Source: Mastigias papua (Eukaryota; Cnidaria; Scyphozoa; Rhizostomeae; Mastigiidae). From it: a stretch of DNA of 64,000 bases. Positions 23,610 to 34,838 of the stretch are shown here, piece after piece. The DNA is taken from NCBI GenBank assembly GCA_964019165.1, contig OZ025281.1:10369888-10433887 (forward strand), given 5' to 3'. The notes under the pieces were generated by a model that had not been told where the DNA came from, ran no database searches, and was given only the letters and a program-made list of their open reading frames with translations. The translations under genes were made by a program, and so were the position numbers. Numbering within the stretch: the first letter of the stretch is position 1; the number at the start of each line of letters is the position of its first letter.

Positions 23610-24535
23610 CCAAAATCTGTTGGATGGAAAAGGCCAAATAAACAGAAGCTCATAACTTCTGAAAGACTGCTTGATATTTTTAAGGCTTTTGTATGTTTTT
23701 TAGCCACAATGAATTCCCTCTGCACAAAAAAGACAGAACAATGTACGTTGCTACTGTATAATAGGAATCTTGTACTGACTTCTCTTTAACAGTTTATTGG
23801 TTTTCCGTCCAACAGAAATTTGACCACTAAAGTTGTTTTCTCAGAAAAACAGCCAATTATTTTAAGACAGATCAATGCTCAGTTATCATTAATACTGCCT
23901 AGCGTGGAAAGAAGTGTGCTTGCAATTGTGTGCTGCAAATGATAAGTCTTTTAGTTTTATTTTAAAAATGACCATTCCGTCCAGCAGATTCCACAGGGGC
24001 CGGCAAATTTGCAAATTGGCGGTAAATTAGCGATTCTCAAAGCCGTACACACCAGACGCATACCTTTACAACAACTCATAGTAAAGTTTGTCTTTTTGAT
24101 GTACTTTTTGGTGTACCTCTGGAAATCTTTTTAATGGCTCCAACTAAAATACATGTTGCTACTGTAATGAGAAGTATCAAAGGTATGAAGAATGGATAGA
24201 GTGTTCCATTTGCAAAAAATGGTTACATAAACACTGTTTTTATTTTTAGAGCTACGATAATCATCACATGGGGCCTACTTATGGACAGATGAAACATTTT
24301 TTCTGCTTTGTGTAGAAATTCGGTTCAAAATGTGGCATTTGATTTTTCTGTTGGACGTAATCCTTCTCTTGAATTCAAATTAAACCATGCTATGTATGCT
24401 TGGTATTCAGGTCCTCTCGATAACTTATCGAAGTAATCCACTAGAATCACAGTTAAGCATGCATTTAACAATTTTAAGGATATTATTTAAAAAGTTGCAA
24501 TTTTTCCATCCAACAGTTCCGTCCAACAGATTTAA
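23610..24535. repeat. Segment with repeated CCRTCCAACAGA motifs
   Basis: An ~11-bp motif recurs at 23615 (minus), 23805, 23977 (CCAGCAG variant), 24347 (minus), 24506 and 24519. The outermost copies point inward or outward in a way that suggests subterminal transposase-binding repeats of a non-autonomous DNA element. I could not define termini or a target duplication. It abuts the truncated end of the Harbinger gene. Confidence 0.35.
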
Positions 24536-24649
24536 TCTACAAACTTTACGCTTGATTGTATTTAAATATTCAATGTTTTTCGTTCGGAATAAGTGTTTGA
24601 AATGTTGCAAGTATTCTATTGCTGTATAATATTCTGAGTTGAAGTTGTT

Positions 24650-25794
24650 GAGTTAAGCATTTTAGCCACCCTGAACTAGCCCAGATGAATCTATATTTTG
24701 CATCAACCATTGCCATGAAAATTATTGAGTAGAAGTTCTTGAAATTATGAAATTCTTTACATGCTTCTAGACCACCAGGGGGGCATTTCAGAGGTATGTG
24801 ACAGCCATCTATTGCCTCATAAGCATATGGAACCTGCCATTCTTGCTCCATTTCTCTAATTTTCTGATGCAGCACATTGCTGTTTGTTGGAAAGTGTCCA
24901 TCAACATATCTAATCCAGAGATTTTCTACAATGGCATTGGCAACTTCCCTAACAACGCAGCACACTGTAGCCTCACCAATTCCAATTAATTCTGCAATAG
25001 TGTGGTAATAATCTCCTCTGCTGAGTCTATAGAGGCAAATTGCAAGTCTAAGTTCTGAAGAAACTGGATCTTCTGTAAGTGTAGCTTTTGATATGTCAGT
25101 TTTTATTAGTTCACGAATCAGTCTAAATGTTTGCCTTGAAACTCTGAAAGTTTTCTTGAACCGCTTCTCAGAGTAGGTTGACCACACAAGGTTCCACCAG
25201 CCACTGTTTCTCACTACTCTTCGACACGAGCGTACACGGGGCCCAGGTAATGTTGCTAAGGCATGTCGAAGAGCTACTAGAAGCAACTGCAAAACGAACA
25301 AGCTTTTCAGAAGTCGACTTCGCTTTTCATTCATCAGAAGCAAAATGGCTCTCTGCAATAATTGCCTTCTTCTTCTTGCTGCAGCCAAACTTTTGAAAAA
25401 CAAAATTTTCTTCTGCCGGTGAATGGCTAATGGGTTCATGTCCAGGACAAGGTTCCTCTGACGGTGCTGACTGAATACTTATATGAGATCTAAATAAAGC
25501 TTTTCCTGATAAACTATACAACGTAATAATACTTCAAAATATCAATCTAGAACGTGCTTTATATCTAAGAACTGTGGTGTCAATAATTTTCCCGCCAAAG
25601 ATCACTCGAGCCCAGTCTCGCTTAAGCCTTTACCACTGTCACCAAAGTGAGGCTAGCTTGAATGCCAGTCAAAATGCGACACAAGTTTGACGTTTAAATC
25701 GAACGACATTTCTCTCATGAACTTTTGTCGCGCTTTTGTCGATCTTAGCTGCAATTGATTCGACGCGACTAAAGTGCGACGTATAAATCAAGCC
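24650..25794 (-). mobile_element. PIF/Harbinger element, 3'-truncated
   Basis: The upstream terminus of this minus-strand element is at 25794. It reads (minus) GGCTTGATTTATACGTCGC and is preceded by TTA, which fits the 3-bp TWA target of PIF/Harbinger. The matching second terminus is not found, because the gene breaks off near 24668 at a segment with repeated CCGTCCAACAG motifs. The internal ~350 bp between terminus and start codon has no gene. Confidence 0.6.
24668..25439 (-). pseudogene. Harbinger-type transposase (HARBI1-like), truncated
   Basis: The frame opens at 25439. The first ~70 residues are basic and hydrophobic. A helix-turn-helix-like stretch FRVSRQTFRLIRELIK lies at ~98-113. 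The DDE nuclease follows, with the first Asp in YEAIDGCHIPLKCP (D211) and the second in MVDAKYRFIWASSG (D246). The sequence diverges right after ASSG (~residue 257), so the third acidic residue and C-terminus are gone. Family members are about 350 residues. It would cut DNA at TWA sites together with a Myb-like partner, which is not seen here. Confidence 0.8.
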
Positions 25795-25809
25795 TTAGCA
25801 CAAAGAAAT

Positions 25810-26653
25810 TTACACATCATTTTGCATTGAGGGTATACTTGAGATTGATTCAAACAATGGCACTGACAGTTGGGATAGTAGTAAACTAATTTTTAAAAAT
25901 TAAATAATAAAAGTATAAAAAACACCATTAGAGCATTTAACTGTAGCATCAAGTTACACCTCAAGTGACTCACAAGAGTCAAATACATTGCAAAACCAAA
26001 GTTATATACTCTGTAATTTAGTAGATCCTTCTTACTACTTGAATCAATTGTGAAGATGCTATCAAAGGAAGTAGCTTTTTGCACTGGGTGTATTACTGAA
26101 CATACCATAATGCAAAGAAACCATATCAGATACTATACTCAAATGCAAACATCCAGCAATATTGTCTGAGGATATACTTATTCCTAAAAATTCCTGATGC
26201 ATTTTGTTAATATCCATTAAGGTATTGCTTAGATTCAAGCTCATTTGGATAAAACTAGGGTGAAATCATAAATGCTGGCATTATCAATGACAAAGGGAAA
26301 ACTGCTAATGAAAGGCTTTGGACATCAAACTTAGAGCGGTTAACAGTTTTGTTCAAATTAGCTGAAATTAGTAAGGATGAACATATCACATAAAACAGAA
26401 TCTTGACACATACTTGACGGGCTTGTGATTTTCTGATCGTAACATGTCTACCAGTCTTGGAACTGCGGCATCAAGAAATGACACTCTACTAGATCGGCCA
26501 TCTGTGGCGTGAAAATTAAGTCAATAATCTTGTATAATAGGAAACAACTTATATTTATAATTCTTGATCTCAGTTGGTTTGCAAACGTTGCATAGCGTTG
26601 CATAGTGCTTCAGAAATTTCTGTTAATAGATAAAAGTTACAGCCGGCAGCCAT
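25810..26653 (-). CDS. Possible small host gene, four exons, 118 codons
   Basis: Proposed exons (minus strand) are 26653-26587, 26501-26414, 26254-26106 and 25862-25810. The reading frame starts MAAGCNFYLLTEISEALCNA. Exon 2 carries SFLDAAVPRLVDMLRSENHK, exon 3 LSNTLMDINKMHQEFLGIS, and exon 4 ends MQNDV-stop. Phases match at all three joins (1, 2 and 1 bases carried over). Acceptors are good (CACGCCACAG, TTTCACCCTAG, CCCAACTGTCAG). Donors of exons 2 and 3 are GTATGT, and that of exon 1 is a weak GTTTGC. The product looks helical and lacks a signal peptide. I do not recognise the family. The Harbinger terminus lies 15 bases beyond the stop. The gene could also continue past that insertion. Confidence 0.4.
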
Positions 26654-26754
26654 TGTACAAGATTGAGAAACCATGCTGCAGTGAGTCTCGTTTTAAGATT
26701 TATTTCGGTCAGTCCATGGTGTCTTAATGCATGATATTTTACTATTCAAAATAC

Positions 26755-27060
26755 CACCATGGTTCGCGCCAGAACCTTAGCTACTTCATTTGAGCTTATG
26801 ATTGGTGGAGGAGCACAATTTGAAACTGTAATGTTGCTCACAATGGCTCGCGCCAAAACTTGGATGTAAATGCTAAGTTCTGATTGGTAGAGAGCTAGAA
26901 TTTGAACTTAACATGTTGCTCACCGTGGCTCCTGCCAAAGAAAAGCTCGACAAAACATGGACTACTGTGGCTCCCTTCAATTTTTGAAATATGAATTTTT
27001 TGTAAACTTACTCGGTGTTCCACCCTACAATTCTGCATCTGATTGGCTTAAAATTGAAAA
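26755..27060. repeat. Imperfect tandem units with GATTGG boxes
   Basis: Three diverged units of about 90-110 bp carry (G/C)TGGCTC(G/C)(T/C)GCCA followed by TGATTGGT(G/A)GAG. Units start near 26757, 26848 and 26928, and a further TGATTGGC is at ~27046. GATTGG is the inverse of the CCAAT box. The units lie just upstream of the proposed minus-strand gene start (26653), so a promoter role is possible. A repeat fragment is equally possible. Confidence 0.4.
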
Positions 27061-28440
27061 CTAATCCACCCCGTTAATCGTTCCATGATAAGCTTAGGTA
27101 CGAAGAGGAAGGGAACTAATGACTCGAAAAGCGTTGATATCCTTACTTTAATTTTGCATTTAGGCACTGAAAGTAGATCTTATAAATATGGTACTGGAAA
27201 TCTGAGTGTCGCTTAAGCGACGCTCGGAACCCCCCAGATGCGCCCCTGGATCAGTAGCATATCAAGTGTCTGAATGAATGAAAACGTTTCAATGAATCAC
27301 TTGAAGAAAGAATTATGAAAAGATGCACAATAAGAACAGAAAGCAAGAAAAAATATGTAAATGGTATAATACAGCAATAAAAGTAAAAGCATCGACAAGT
27401 GACCACCAAAACTTTTGCACGGGGACCCTGTAAGGAAATTGCCCAAATTGAGGAGAGGCAAAATCTATAGGCAACATGGCCCGTCATAGAAAATCATGTG
27501 TACGTAAAAACGACAGATAGTATGCTTTAACCGAAGAAGAAAGAGCGGTGAAGCAAGAGATGAGAGACAATGATAAGATGCAGGGAATGATAATTTGTGA
27601 ACTTTGTAATCAACCAATATCGAGAGCAATTGTCAGTATGCATAGGGGAACCTGCAAGGGGAAACAGGTCAGCTTCGAGATGGGGAATTGGACGGCGAAT
27701 TCCTGATACGGAATGACAGGCAATGACGATGAAGACGATGATGAAAGGCTGGAGGCAGAAAGTGCCGCTTTATAAGGAAGCCCAGTGTAGAATATGAAAC
27801 AAAATGTGAATGAAGGTATGTAGCAGTCTTCTTTACAATCTAAAGTATAATACATAAATATTGTAATTCAAAACAACAAATGCAATAACCAGGCCACCTG
27901 GAGATACTAGGTTGTCCCTCATGCAAACAATATTACAAGTCACCTTAAGCTAGCTGGAAGCAACTTTTATTGCAAATGTGCTGCATACTTATGCCATCTA
28001 AAGTGCTTTGGCGACACGCAGGCATTTATGCAGGGTAACCTTATGCTTTATCAATTGACAGCCTTAGATATTCATTTCGACATCCATCTAAGCTCACATG
28101 ATTCATCTACTGATTCACTCTTTGCAGTAAATTCTAAAAAAAAATTAGCTAATGATAGAATGAGCTCTTTTTCAATTACAGCTGAGATAGAGAACTCATA
28201 AAGATCAATTTGAGTGTACTGATTGCCGCTAACTCATTAGCGTTTAACACTTCCTTTTTGACATGGAGTACCAGGGTCTCGTAGCCACTTGCCCTTTTCC
28301 TAACTTTTTACTTCTATATTCTATGCATTTACCTTGAGCAAGAATCTGACCTATGCGGAAATAATCAGAGTTGCTACGTTACAAATCAATTTTCTCTCAA
28401 GTCAACCTGATTTTAGAGTTTCGTGTAATAAAGTCCCTTT
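27061..28440. other. No gene recognised
   Basis: Short frames only. A TTCGTTTTTACG-like and ACGACGAAGACGATG-like low-complexity stretch occurs near 27500-27760. No domain found. Confidence 0.5.
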
Positions 28441-28459
28441 TACTTTTAAAACCAAATTG

Positions 28460-28835
28460 ATTATATAAGTAGGACCTGTTGAAAGGACAAATTTATAGCA
28501 TTCATGACAAATCTGAAGTGTATAGATTAACTGAATTGAGATTGAGTCCTCTTCGTGAACACAAATTTAGACATAATTTCCTTGATACCACTGACCCAAT
28601 GTGCTTGTCAAATGCTGGCATTCAAACCACTATTCATTTCATGCTGCTCTGCCAAAAATATGCTATCCGCAGAACTGTGCTCCTTGACAAGCTACTCCCG
28701 TTTGTGCATCATATGGAGTTGACTGTAGTGAGTTGAACGATCAAGAACTGCTTGGAATGAGAGCATTTTCTTAGCAATAATCGTTTACATCAACTCTACA
28801 AACAGATTTATTTAGTTGTAGCCATGTCTGTCATT
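28460..28835 (+). pseudogene. LINE C-terminal zinc-binding region
   Basis: The frame 28479-28736 reads SIHDKSEVYRLTELRLSPLR, EHKFRHNFLDTTDPMC, NAGIQTTIHFMLLC and ends before a decayed tail. The spacing C..C......H....C matches the C-terminal domain of CR1/jockey-type LINE proteins. A related domain is at 53447-53760. The 3' part after 28736 continues in another frame (NDQELLGM). Only ~120 codons remain of the element. Confidence 0.65.
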
Positions 28836-29071
28836 TTATTTTGATATATCGGTTTATTTATTGATTGTTTTGTTTCTTTGCCGAATTTATTCAAATAGTG
28901 ATCAAACACATTTCCATAGTGGCATGTATGCTTATATACAATTTAATGCACCTGGAGGTGTCTACGCGTCAATTAAGTATGCATAATGAGTTTCTTGAGT
29001 ACAGAATCCCTTTTGGAATAGGACGGTACTGTTGATATTTACACATGGTAGTTTTATACTACTTTATTATT

Positions 29072-29135
29072 GACAGCCGCTAAACGAGGGCTTCTTTTAT
29101 GGCCATCAAAATGACTTGGCAAATTAGCCTTGGAG
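29072..29135 (+). repeat. Diverged relative of the 2.5-kb hairpin repeat
   Basis: AGCCGCTAAACGAGGGCTTC, then AAATTAGCCTTGGA, corresponds to 2536-2600. The hairpin arm itself is not present here. This shows the unit is an interspersed family and that the long hairpin is specific to the 2590-3057 copy. Confidence 0.5.
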
Positions 29136-29139
29136 AAGG

Positions 29140-30050
29140 GACAATTAAGTGAACCAGAAAGGTGCTGGCTTGAAAAGAAAACTTCCGAAGCGATATCATG
29201 GAATCTCCCTCAAAATATCCAAAGTAAATCTCGTCAAAGAGGCAAAACAGCAATCATTCTAAGACAATACCGCTGATGAAGCTAGTTCAACACCTGTGAC
29301 ATAAAATACACCACGCATTTCATGCTATACTGACAAAATTGCATATGAACTTACAACACAACAATCCTGAGATGAAATTGGGAATCCTCTCGAAATTCCC
29401 TGACAAACTACAACAAAATAAGGACGTAAGGATACCAAAACAATACATGGCTGAAACCCAACAACCTTAGCAAGTAAAGTATAGAATAGTGGGATCCTTT
29501 GAACGAATCTATCATGTAGTTTGTGAGTGATTGAAATTTCCATGAAAGTCCAAGAGCATTCCCTTCATTTACTGAACTTTATGGGGACTGCAAACCGTTC
29601 AGAGTTATAATGGAGAAGAACAACAATAGGAAAACTCATAGAAAAACTAAAAAATTAAGACTAAAAACTCCAGTAAACTACAGTATAAAGCTCATCATAA
29701 CTTACCAAGAAGAATACAGCGAGTTAGGGAACGAAAATGAACATTCCGAACGTGAAAGCTACATGATCTCTAAAGTATGTTATACAAAAATACATGGTAA
29801 ACGCAAGTGAACTAAATCATAATTCAGGAAGGAAGTGGGCAAAAGGAATCTTGTAGCTGATTAATAAAAATTTAGAATTAAATCCATTGTCATTTGGCGA
29901 AGGAATTCAAACGGGTTGGTAAGAAACCGTCATGGTGATAGCACAATCGACATCGTGTGAAGTTCATGGAATATCGCCGAAAACGGGGGCATAAATTGCT
30001 TATATCATATGAAGGCTCATATATTAGAACATGTAAATACAGGCAATCAT
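29140..30050. other. No gene recognised
   Basis: AT-rich. The frame at 29610-29810 (66 codons) is lysine-rich but shows no motif. Confidence 0.5.
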
Positions 30051-30059
30051 GAATGAAAC

Positions 30060-30390
30060 CTTTTGGCACGATAGAAGCGACTCATATTGTGGCAAAAGGA
30101 CCATATTCCCCTCGACATGCCGAACAAATCATGCTCCTTTTACTGCGAACAAGTCGTATTGAATTGCGAACGAAAACAATGGAAAATAAGAGAGGACAAC
30201 GACGTAGAACAAAAGTTGATAACAAAGGCCAAAGAAGTCGCTCTGAAAAAATGGAATATGTTGGCAAAGAAAAATGATAAAAATACTATCTAATCTTCAA
30301 TATAATCTACAAAACAGGTTGGACCATAAAAAAGTCTGAGATCGAGCCTGCAAATACACTAGGAGGAGTTGTGTACACAAACACTCTGCC
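30060..30390 (+). repeat. Interspersed repeat copy, related to 330-700
   Basis: This is the plus-strand counterpart of the minus-strand repeat at 330-700. Shared landmarks are GCGAACGAAAACAATG (30167), a run coding KKWNMLAKKN/RKWNISVKKN in different frames, and CTAGGAGGAGTT (30359). Overlapping frames in all three phases are open for 60-74 codons, which reflects its purine-rich composition. The family is unknown. Confidence 0.35.
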
Positions 30391-30699
30391 GGCCCTTTGA
30401 TCTTAGAGAACCACATGGTACAATTCCGAATCCTCCAATTGGCCTGGCATAAATTATCATATAGGTATCTTAGCATATAGAGATATCTGGGTAATAACTA
30501 ACACTTGTGTTGGAGCATCTTCAAAAAGGAGATTCATTATGATGAATAGTAATGCAGAACATAACAACACTGGCAGTGCAGATCATGGAAGGTCTGACAC
30601 AGTTGTACATTTTAAAGTAAACACTTTTTCACAAGACCGCAACATATTTTTCTTTCCTGATGCCCTACATTTAGCTTAAACTTTGCTCTACTGTCTTTA

Positions 30700-31525
30700 C
30701 CATTCAGGATCAGGAGCATCAACGTGTACAAGATATATGTGAAATGATAGAAAATATGCTCATTGGCAGCAAATTGTGCAAATGTATAGTGAAGACATAG
30801 AGAATGGTCTGAAGTTGTTGCCTAAGATAAGCCATGACCACATTCGCCTCTCGTCATATTCTGTCATGAGAGTAAAATTGGCAGCACAGATTTTGAGCTC
30901 AACAGTGGCTGTTGGGTTAACTGACTTTGGGCCAAAGGGAGCATTTGAAATAGCAAGGCTCTATAAAAATACATGACAGGCTTTTAACTGTCTTAATGAG
31001 CATAGTCTAAACACACACTTCCACATAAGAAACCCTTTCCTTCCCCCTTACACTAATCCTAATGATAAGAGGCTTATTTTTTCTGAAAGAAGAGACCACT
31101 TTAGAGAATGGGAAAATTCCATTGATAAGCGTTTTGGAGAATATACAGAATATGCCAAATAATATGTTTATTTCAAGATAGACATTTGAGGGAATAGAGA
31201 TCATAGTAAATTCACTAATTTGTGTGTGCAAATCTTTACTGGGAGAAGGCATGGATTATGATTGATCAAAGAGATTATGCCAAAACCCTGTGGAAGCCTA
31301 TTTTGGGAGTCAGCGCTCATTAGGCCACCAATATGATAATCAAGATTTTTCTGCATTTGGCTATATTGATAACACAGTTAGAATTCAGAGAAATTTTGGA
31401 CTTAAAACTGGAAATGACAGCGAAACAGACCATATCAGAGAGATGGAAAACTGGGTTCAATTGATTGAACATCCTTTCCAAGAGCACCATGGTAATAGAA
31501 ACACATGTAATAGTGAATAAAACAT
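30700..31525 (+). pseudogene. P-element type transposase fragment
   Basis: Three pieces in changing frames match the order of P/THAP9-type transposases. SEDIENGLKLLPKISHDHIR and MRVKLAAQILSSTVAVGLTD are at 30776-30975, FNCLNEHSLNTH with RLIFSERRDHFREWENSIDK at ~30983-31150, and PVEAYFGSQRSLGHQYDNQD with FSAFGYIDNTVRIQRNFG at ~31280-31410. The last piece corresponds to the conserved 'PvEeyFgrqRs.G.rndNPs...FGyndntir.qR' region. The GTP-binding and THAP domains are missing. Stops and frameshifts make it dead. Confidence 0.7.
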
Positions 31526-31529
31526 GTAC

Positions 31530-32125
31530 TAACTCCAAGCAAGAACAGTTCAACAATACGATTAAGACACTTCAATCTTTAACAATGCAAAGATGAAATC
31601 TTCAAATATATTTTGCTTAATGCACTCCCTAGATACTGAATACTTCTCAAGAGTTTCAAAACTGTTGTAAAGTGATATAAAAGTTGTAAAATATCTAAGT
31701 TTCAATCCTAATTATTGAAGGAGCCTGCAGAAGAGCAATTTATTTCAGCACGCAACCAATTTTGCTAGGTGATGTTTCTCTTTGATTTACATTTTTGTAT
31801 GAAAGGTTTATGTTTTATCTCCGAAGATCACACGCAAGAGAGTAGAACATTTATCCGCTTTTAAACCAGCAGCCATAGTAAAAGAATATGCCAACACAGA
31901 AAAAAAGTAAGCACGATACACTGAGAATTTTTAAATGTAAAACAAATGTTTATAGATAGTTCTTTTCTGTCTTCCTTTGTTCTTCAAAGAATGCAACATT
32001 GCACATCGTACGCTGTCAACCCATCTCATGTCCCAAAAGATTAAATGTCGGCTAAGCACCGCTACGCAACGTCAATAACTGGTAGCATAGCAAATCTGAG
32101 CCACTGCACTACCCCAGAAAGCCTT
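31530..32125. other. No gene recognised
   Basis: AT-rich gap between the P remnant and the Gypsy remnant. Nothing recognised. Confidence 0.5.
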
Positions 32126-32130
32126 GAACC

Positions 32131-32810
32131 TCACTGAGAAACCGAGAATCTCATGATAGGCTTTGGGCCTCGCTTGGATCTTCGTGGGTTGTGAGGCCCG
32201 TACTCTGGTGTAGCTGGTCTTGGCATTGGGTAAGTTTCAGTTAATACCATACTCTCTGTAGCCGTGGAAGTCTTGCTGATTGCGGGAGGATCTGCAGGAT
32301 CATCATCCTCTACAGAGACATGACGTGGCTGCAACTGCTTAGGGTGTCGTCTCCAAGTAGGGCCTTTTGGTTGTACTCGAACATTGAAAGAGCGAGACCC
32401 TTTGCGCTTGATACTTACAACGGGTGCACAGTGACCTTCCTTGGCTCTTCTATGACCCAAGTAAAGAGCATAGACAGAAACTGCAACTTTATAAGATGTT
32501 GCTACTTTGGACATAAACTCTTTCTGTTGGCATTTGCTAGCTTCTTTGGCTTGTTTCCTTTGGGCTGGATTTACCTGAGAAGGAAGTAGGGTGTCAATGT
32601 TGGTTCTTCTCTGACGCGAGTTCAGCAGTTCACTCTGAGAGTATCCACTGGATGATGCTGATGCTCGGCCAGTAGACTGCTGTGTGAGCAAGTTGCATCA
32701 TTCGCTTCGTTCCAAAGTTTCCCAAGTGAAGCAGGTCAAGAACTTTCATTTGCGTGCTTCCTGGAATCACTACTCTCGATCCATGGATCAAACATTCAAT
32801 GCAAATAGAT
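32131..32810 (-). pseudogene. Gypsy integrase ends with core deleted (Gypsy copy A)
   Basis: From ~32800 down, the minus strand reads VVIPGSTQMKVLDLLHLGNF, then RMMQLAHTAVYWP. This is the HHCC zinc-finger start of a Gypsy integrase with one His changed to Asn. At ~32690 it jumps, with a frame change, to a 186-codon frame containing SRQRRTNIDTLLPSQ, VYALYLGHRRAKEG, APVVSIKRKGSRSFNVRVQ and GPTWRRHPKQLQPRH. This is the C-terminal DNA-binding region. The catalytic DDE core between them is deleted. The proline-rich tail ends at 32131. Confidence 0.65.
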
Positions 32811-33032
32811 AATGAAGAAGTAACCTGTCAAAAACTGTGCATTTCTGTTCCTTCATCATTAGCCTTCTCTAATGAATCTCGGTAGAGTTGATATTATTGG
32901 ATCTTTTGCTGACTCTTTTGCAAGAGACGTCAATCCAGCATTTTTCTATGGAAAAAGCCAAGAATTCCTCTCGATCCAAAGCGATAGTTCTATGAAAATT
33001 TTCTACGGCAAAGTTCAAATTTTATCCTTCAT

Positions 33033-34206
33033 AAATTGTATGTGAAATAGGTGTGGGTACCTAGGGAAAGTACCTCTCAACCCCAAAAGAACTGTTCATA
33101 GTTCACAATCAATAGCTCAAGATTTCCTCAAAGGAACCCCTTCTCAATAACATTGTTGAATTGAAATTAATTTCTTATTGTAGCTACAACTTTGTCTCTT
33201 CCCACCCCAGAAAACTAGGTAATGATGTGCACATTTCCCTTTTCAAAACCCAACAAGAGAAGTAGGACAAAGAAAATTAATATCCTTCTTTAACTTAGAA
33301 TTGCTTCATCAAGGCAGTATCTTTCGCAACAATCCTATTGCAGAGTGAAACGGAGTTGTAAAGTTGCCATTCGGTGAATTAGAATTATTCCCTTTGCTGA
33401 ATTAAACTCCATGTGTCTACAGTGAATATGAAATTTGCAATGGCTTCTAGACGTATTCTCATTACGTCGATGAAACATATTTTTCGGTACAAGAGTGCAT
33501 TTATTTCATCAAATTTGCGACAGCAGGCATTCATATTTGCCAGGCTATGTCAAAGAATTTTGCAACTTATTATCTATTTTTCTGAGGTGGGAGAGACAAA
33601 GTTGAAATTGAAAAAAGGAAATTAACTTCAAACTGAAGAGGCTGTATAGCTAATAGATTACTATTGGAGGTAACAATGTCACTTATTTTGTTCACTAAAC
33701 TGATGGAGCGAGCTTATTAGACTACCAGCAGCGTACCGCCTATTGTATTCTTTCTTTTCGTTGCTTTATTTGACTAATAGTTTTAAAACTTCAGCTGTCA
33801 TTAGCTTTCAAGAAGTTTGGTCATGTAAATTTATTCAGTCTATAGATATAGAATTATTTGGTACACTCAAAAATTGTCTAATGTTTACCTTGTCCATTTC
33901 TTGTACAAAAACTCAACATAAAATTTGACATGAACTTTACTTATCTTGTTGTACATGTGTTGAATTGAAAGCAACATACTCTGCAGGAGTCAGAAAACTT
34001 ACTGTCCTTTCTTGTTGCATTTTGTCACAATTTAACCAAAGCAAATTGTAATTTTAATCTTCTAATGAAATATGATAGGAGAAAAGAGGCTACTGAGAAA
34101 GGGCTCCCTTGAGGACTTTGCGGTATTGATTGTGAACTATGAACAGTTCTTTTTATGGATTGGGAGCTACTTTCCCTGGGTACCTAAACCTATTTGACAT
34201 ATAATT
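33033..34206. mobile_element. Non-autonomous element with ~115-bp inverted repeats
   Basis: 33033-33150 and 34085-34206 are inverted relatives at roughly 80% identity. AACTGTTCATAGTTCACAAT occurs on the plus strand at ~33092 and on the minus strand at ~34145. A second, inner pair (ACAACTTTGTCTCTTCCCACC at ~33187 and its complement at ~33585) shows nested inverted repeats. No transposase frame lies between. The element sits within Gypsy copy A between integrase and protease remnants. Exact ends and target duplication were not resolved. Confidence 0.55.
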
Positions 34207-34222
34207 TAAAAAGTATGAAATT

Positions 34223-34838
34223 TTAATGTCGCTGTATAAATGTTAGGTGCAAAGTTCGCTTACGGCCGCGAGGAATACATAATTTATTGTTTTTTATAAA
34301 AATGCTGCTAAAAATAGGGAGAGCTTCACGCAAGTATGTATTGATGTCGGCCTTGGTTTTGTATGTACCGATGATTGATAAACTTTGCGTACTTGCTGAT
34401 TCATACTGTAAATCAGGCTTCTCAAGTTCTGGACTTCCCATATCCTTCCATGTCTGTCTTGATATGAAGTTTCCACCCGTTGCAGTATCCAACTTTATTC
34501 TGCATGTTCGCCCTTTGATCTTGAATGGTACTTTCAGCTTTGGCAAGGATACTTCGTTTACCGCTTTGACTTCAGAATGAGACTTACTGATGCCTTGAGT
34601 TTTTAGCATTTACAGACTGTCTCTCTCTGTACACACCTTCCAGATACATCATTTTCATGCCACAGAGGTTGCACTCAGAGTTATTGAAATGACATTGTGG
34701 TGCTTGACGGGATTCATCACCACAGCGGTAGCAAGCTGATTTCCCTGTCGTGGGCTTGATTTCCTTTTCCTTGCTAGATTGCCGTGGAGTAACATTGTGA
34801 ACAGGGTTTGGTTTAGGACCATGAGCAGTGTTTTCGAC
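34223..34838 (-). pseudogene. Gypsy gag end and protease (copy A)
   Basis: The minus strand from 34838 continues a gag frame and shows a zinc knuckle, CYRCGDESRQAPQC with NNSECNLC (~34735-34650), in a frame that also runs into the protease frame at 34609-34223. The protease reads VPFKIKGRTCRIKLDTATGG, then NFISRQTWKDMG. The active-site triplet DTG has become DTA, so it is probably inactive. The gag frame is cut at 34838 by the 5-kb transposon and resumes at 39933. Downstream reverse transcriptase is missing. Confidence 0.65.
34830..34838 (+). other. Left 9-bp target-site duplication
   Basis: GTTTTCGAC abuts the left terminus of the transposon. The right-hand partner at 39924-39932 is GTATTCGAC, an 8 of 9 match. 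Confidence 0.8.
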
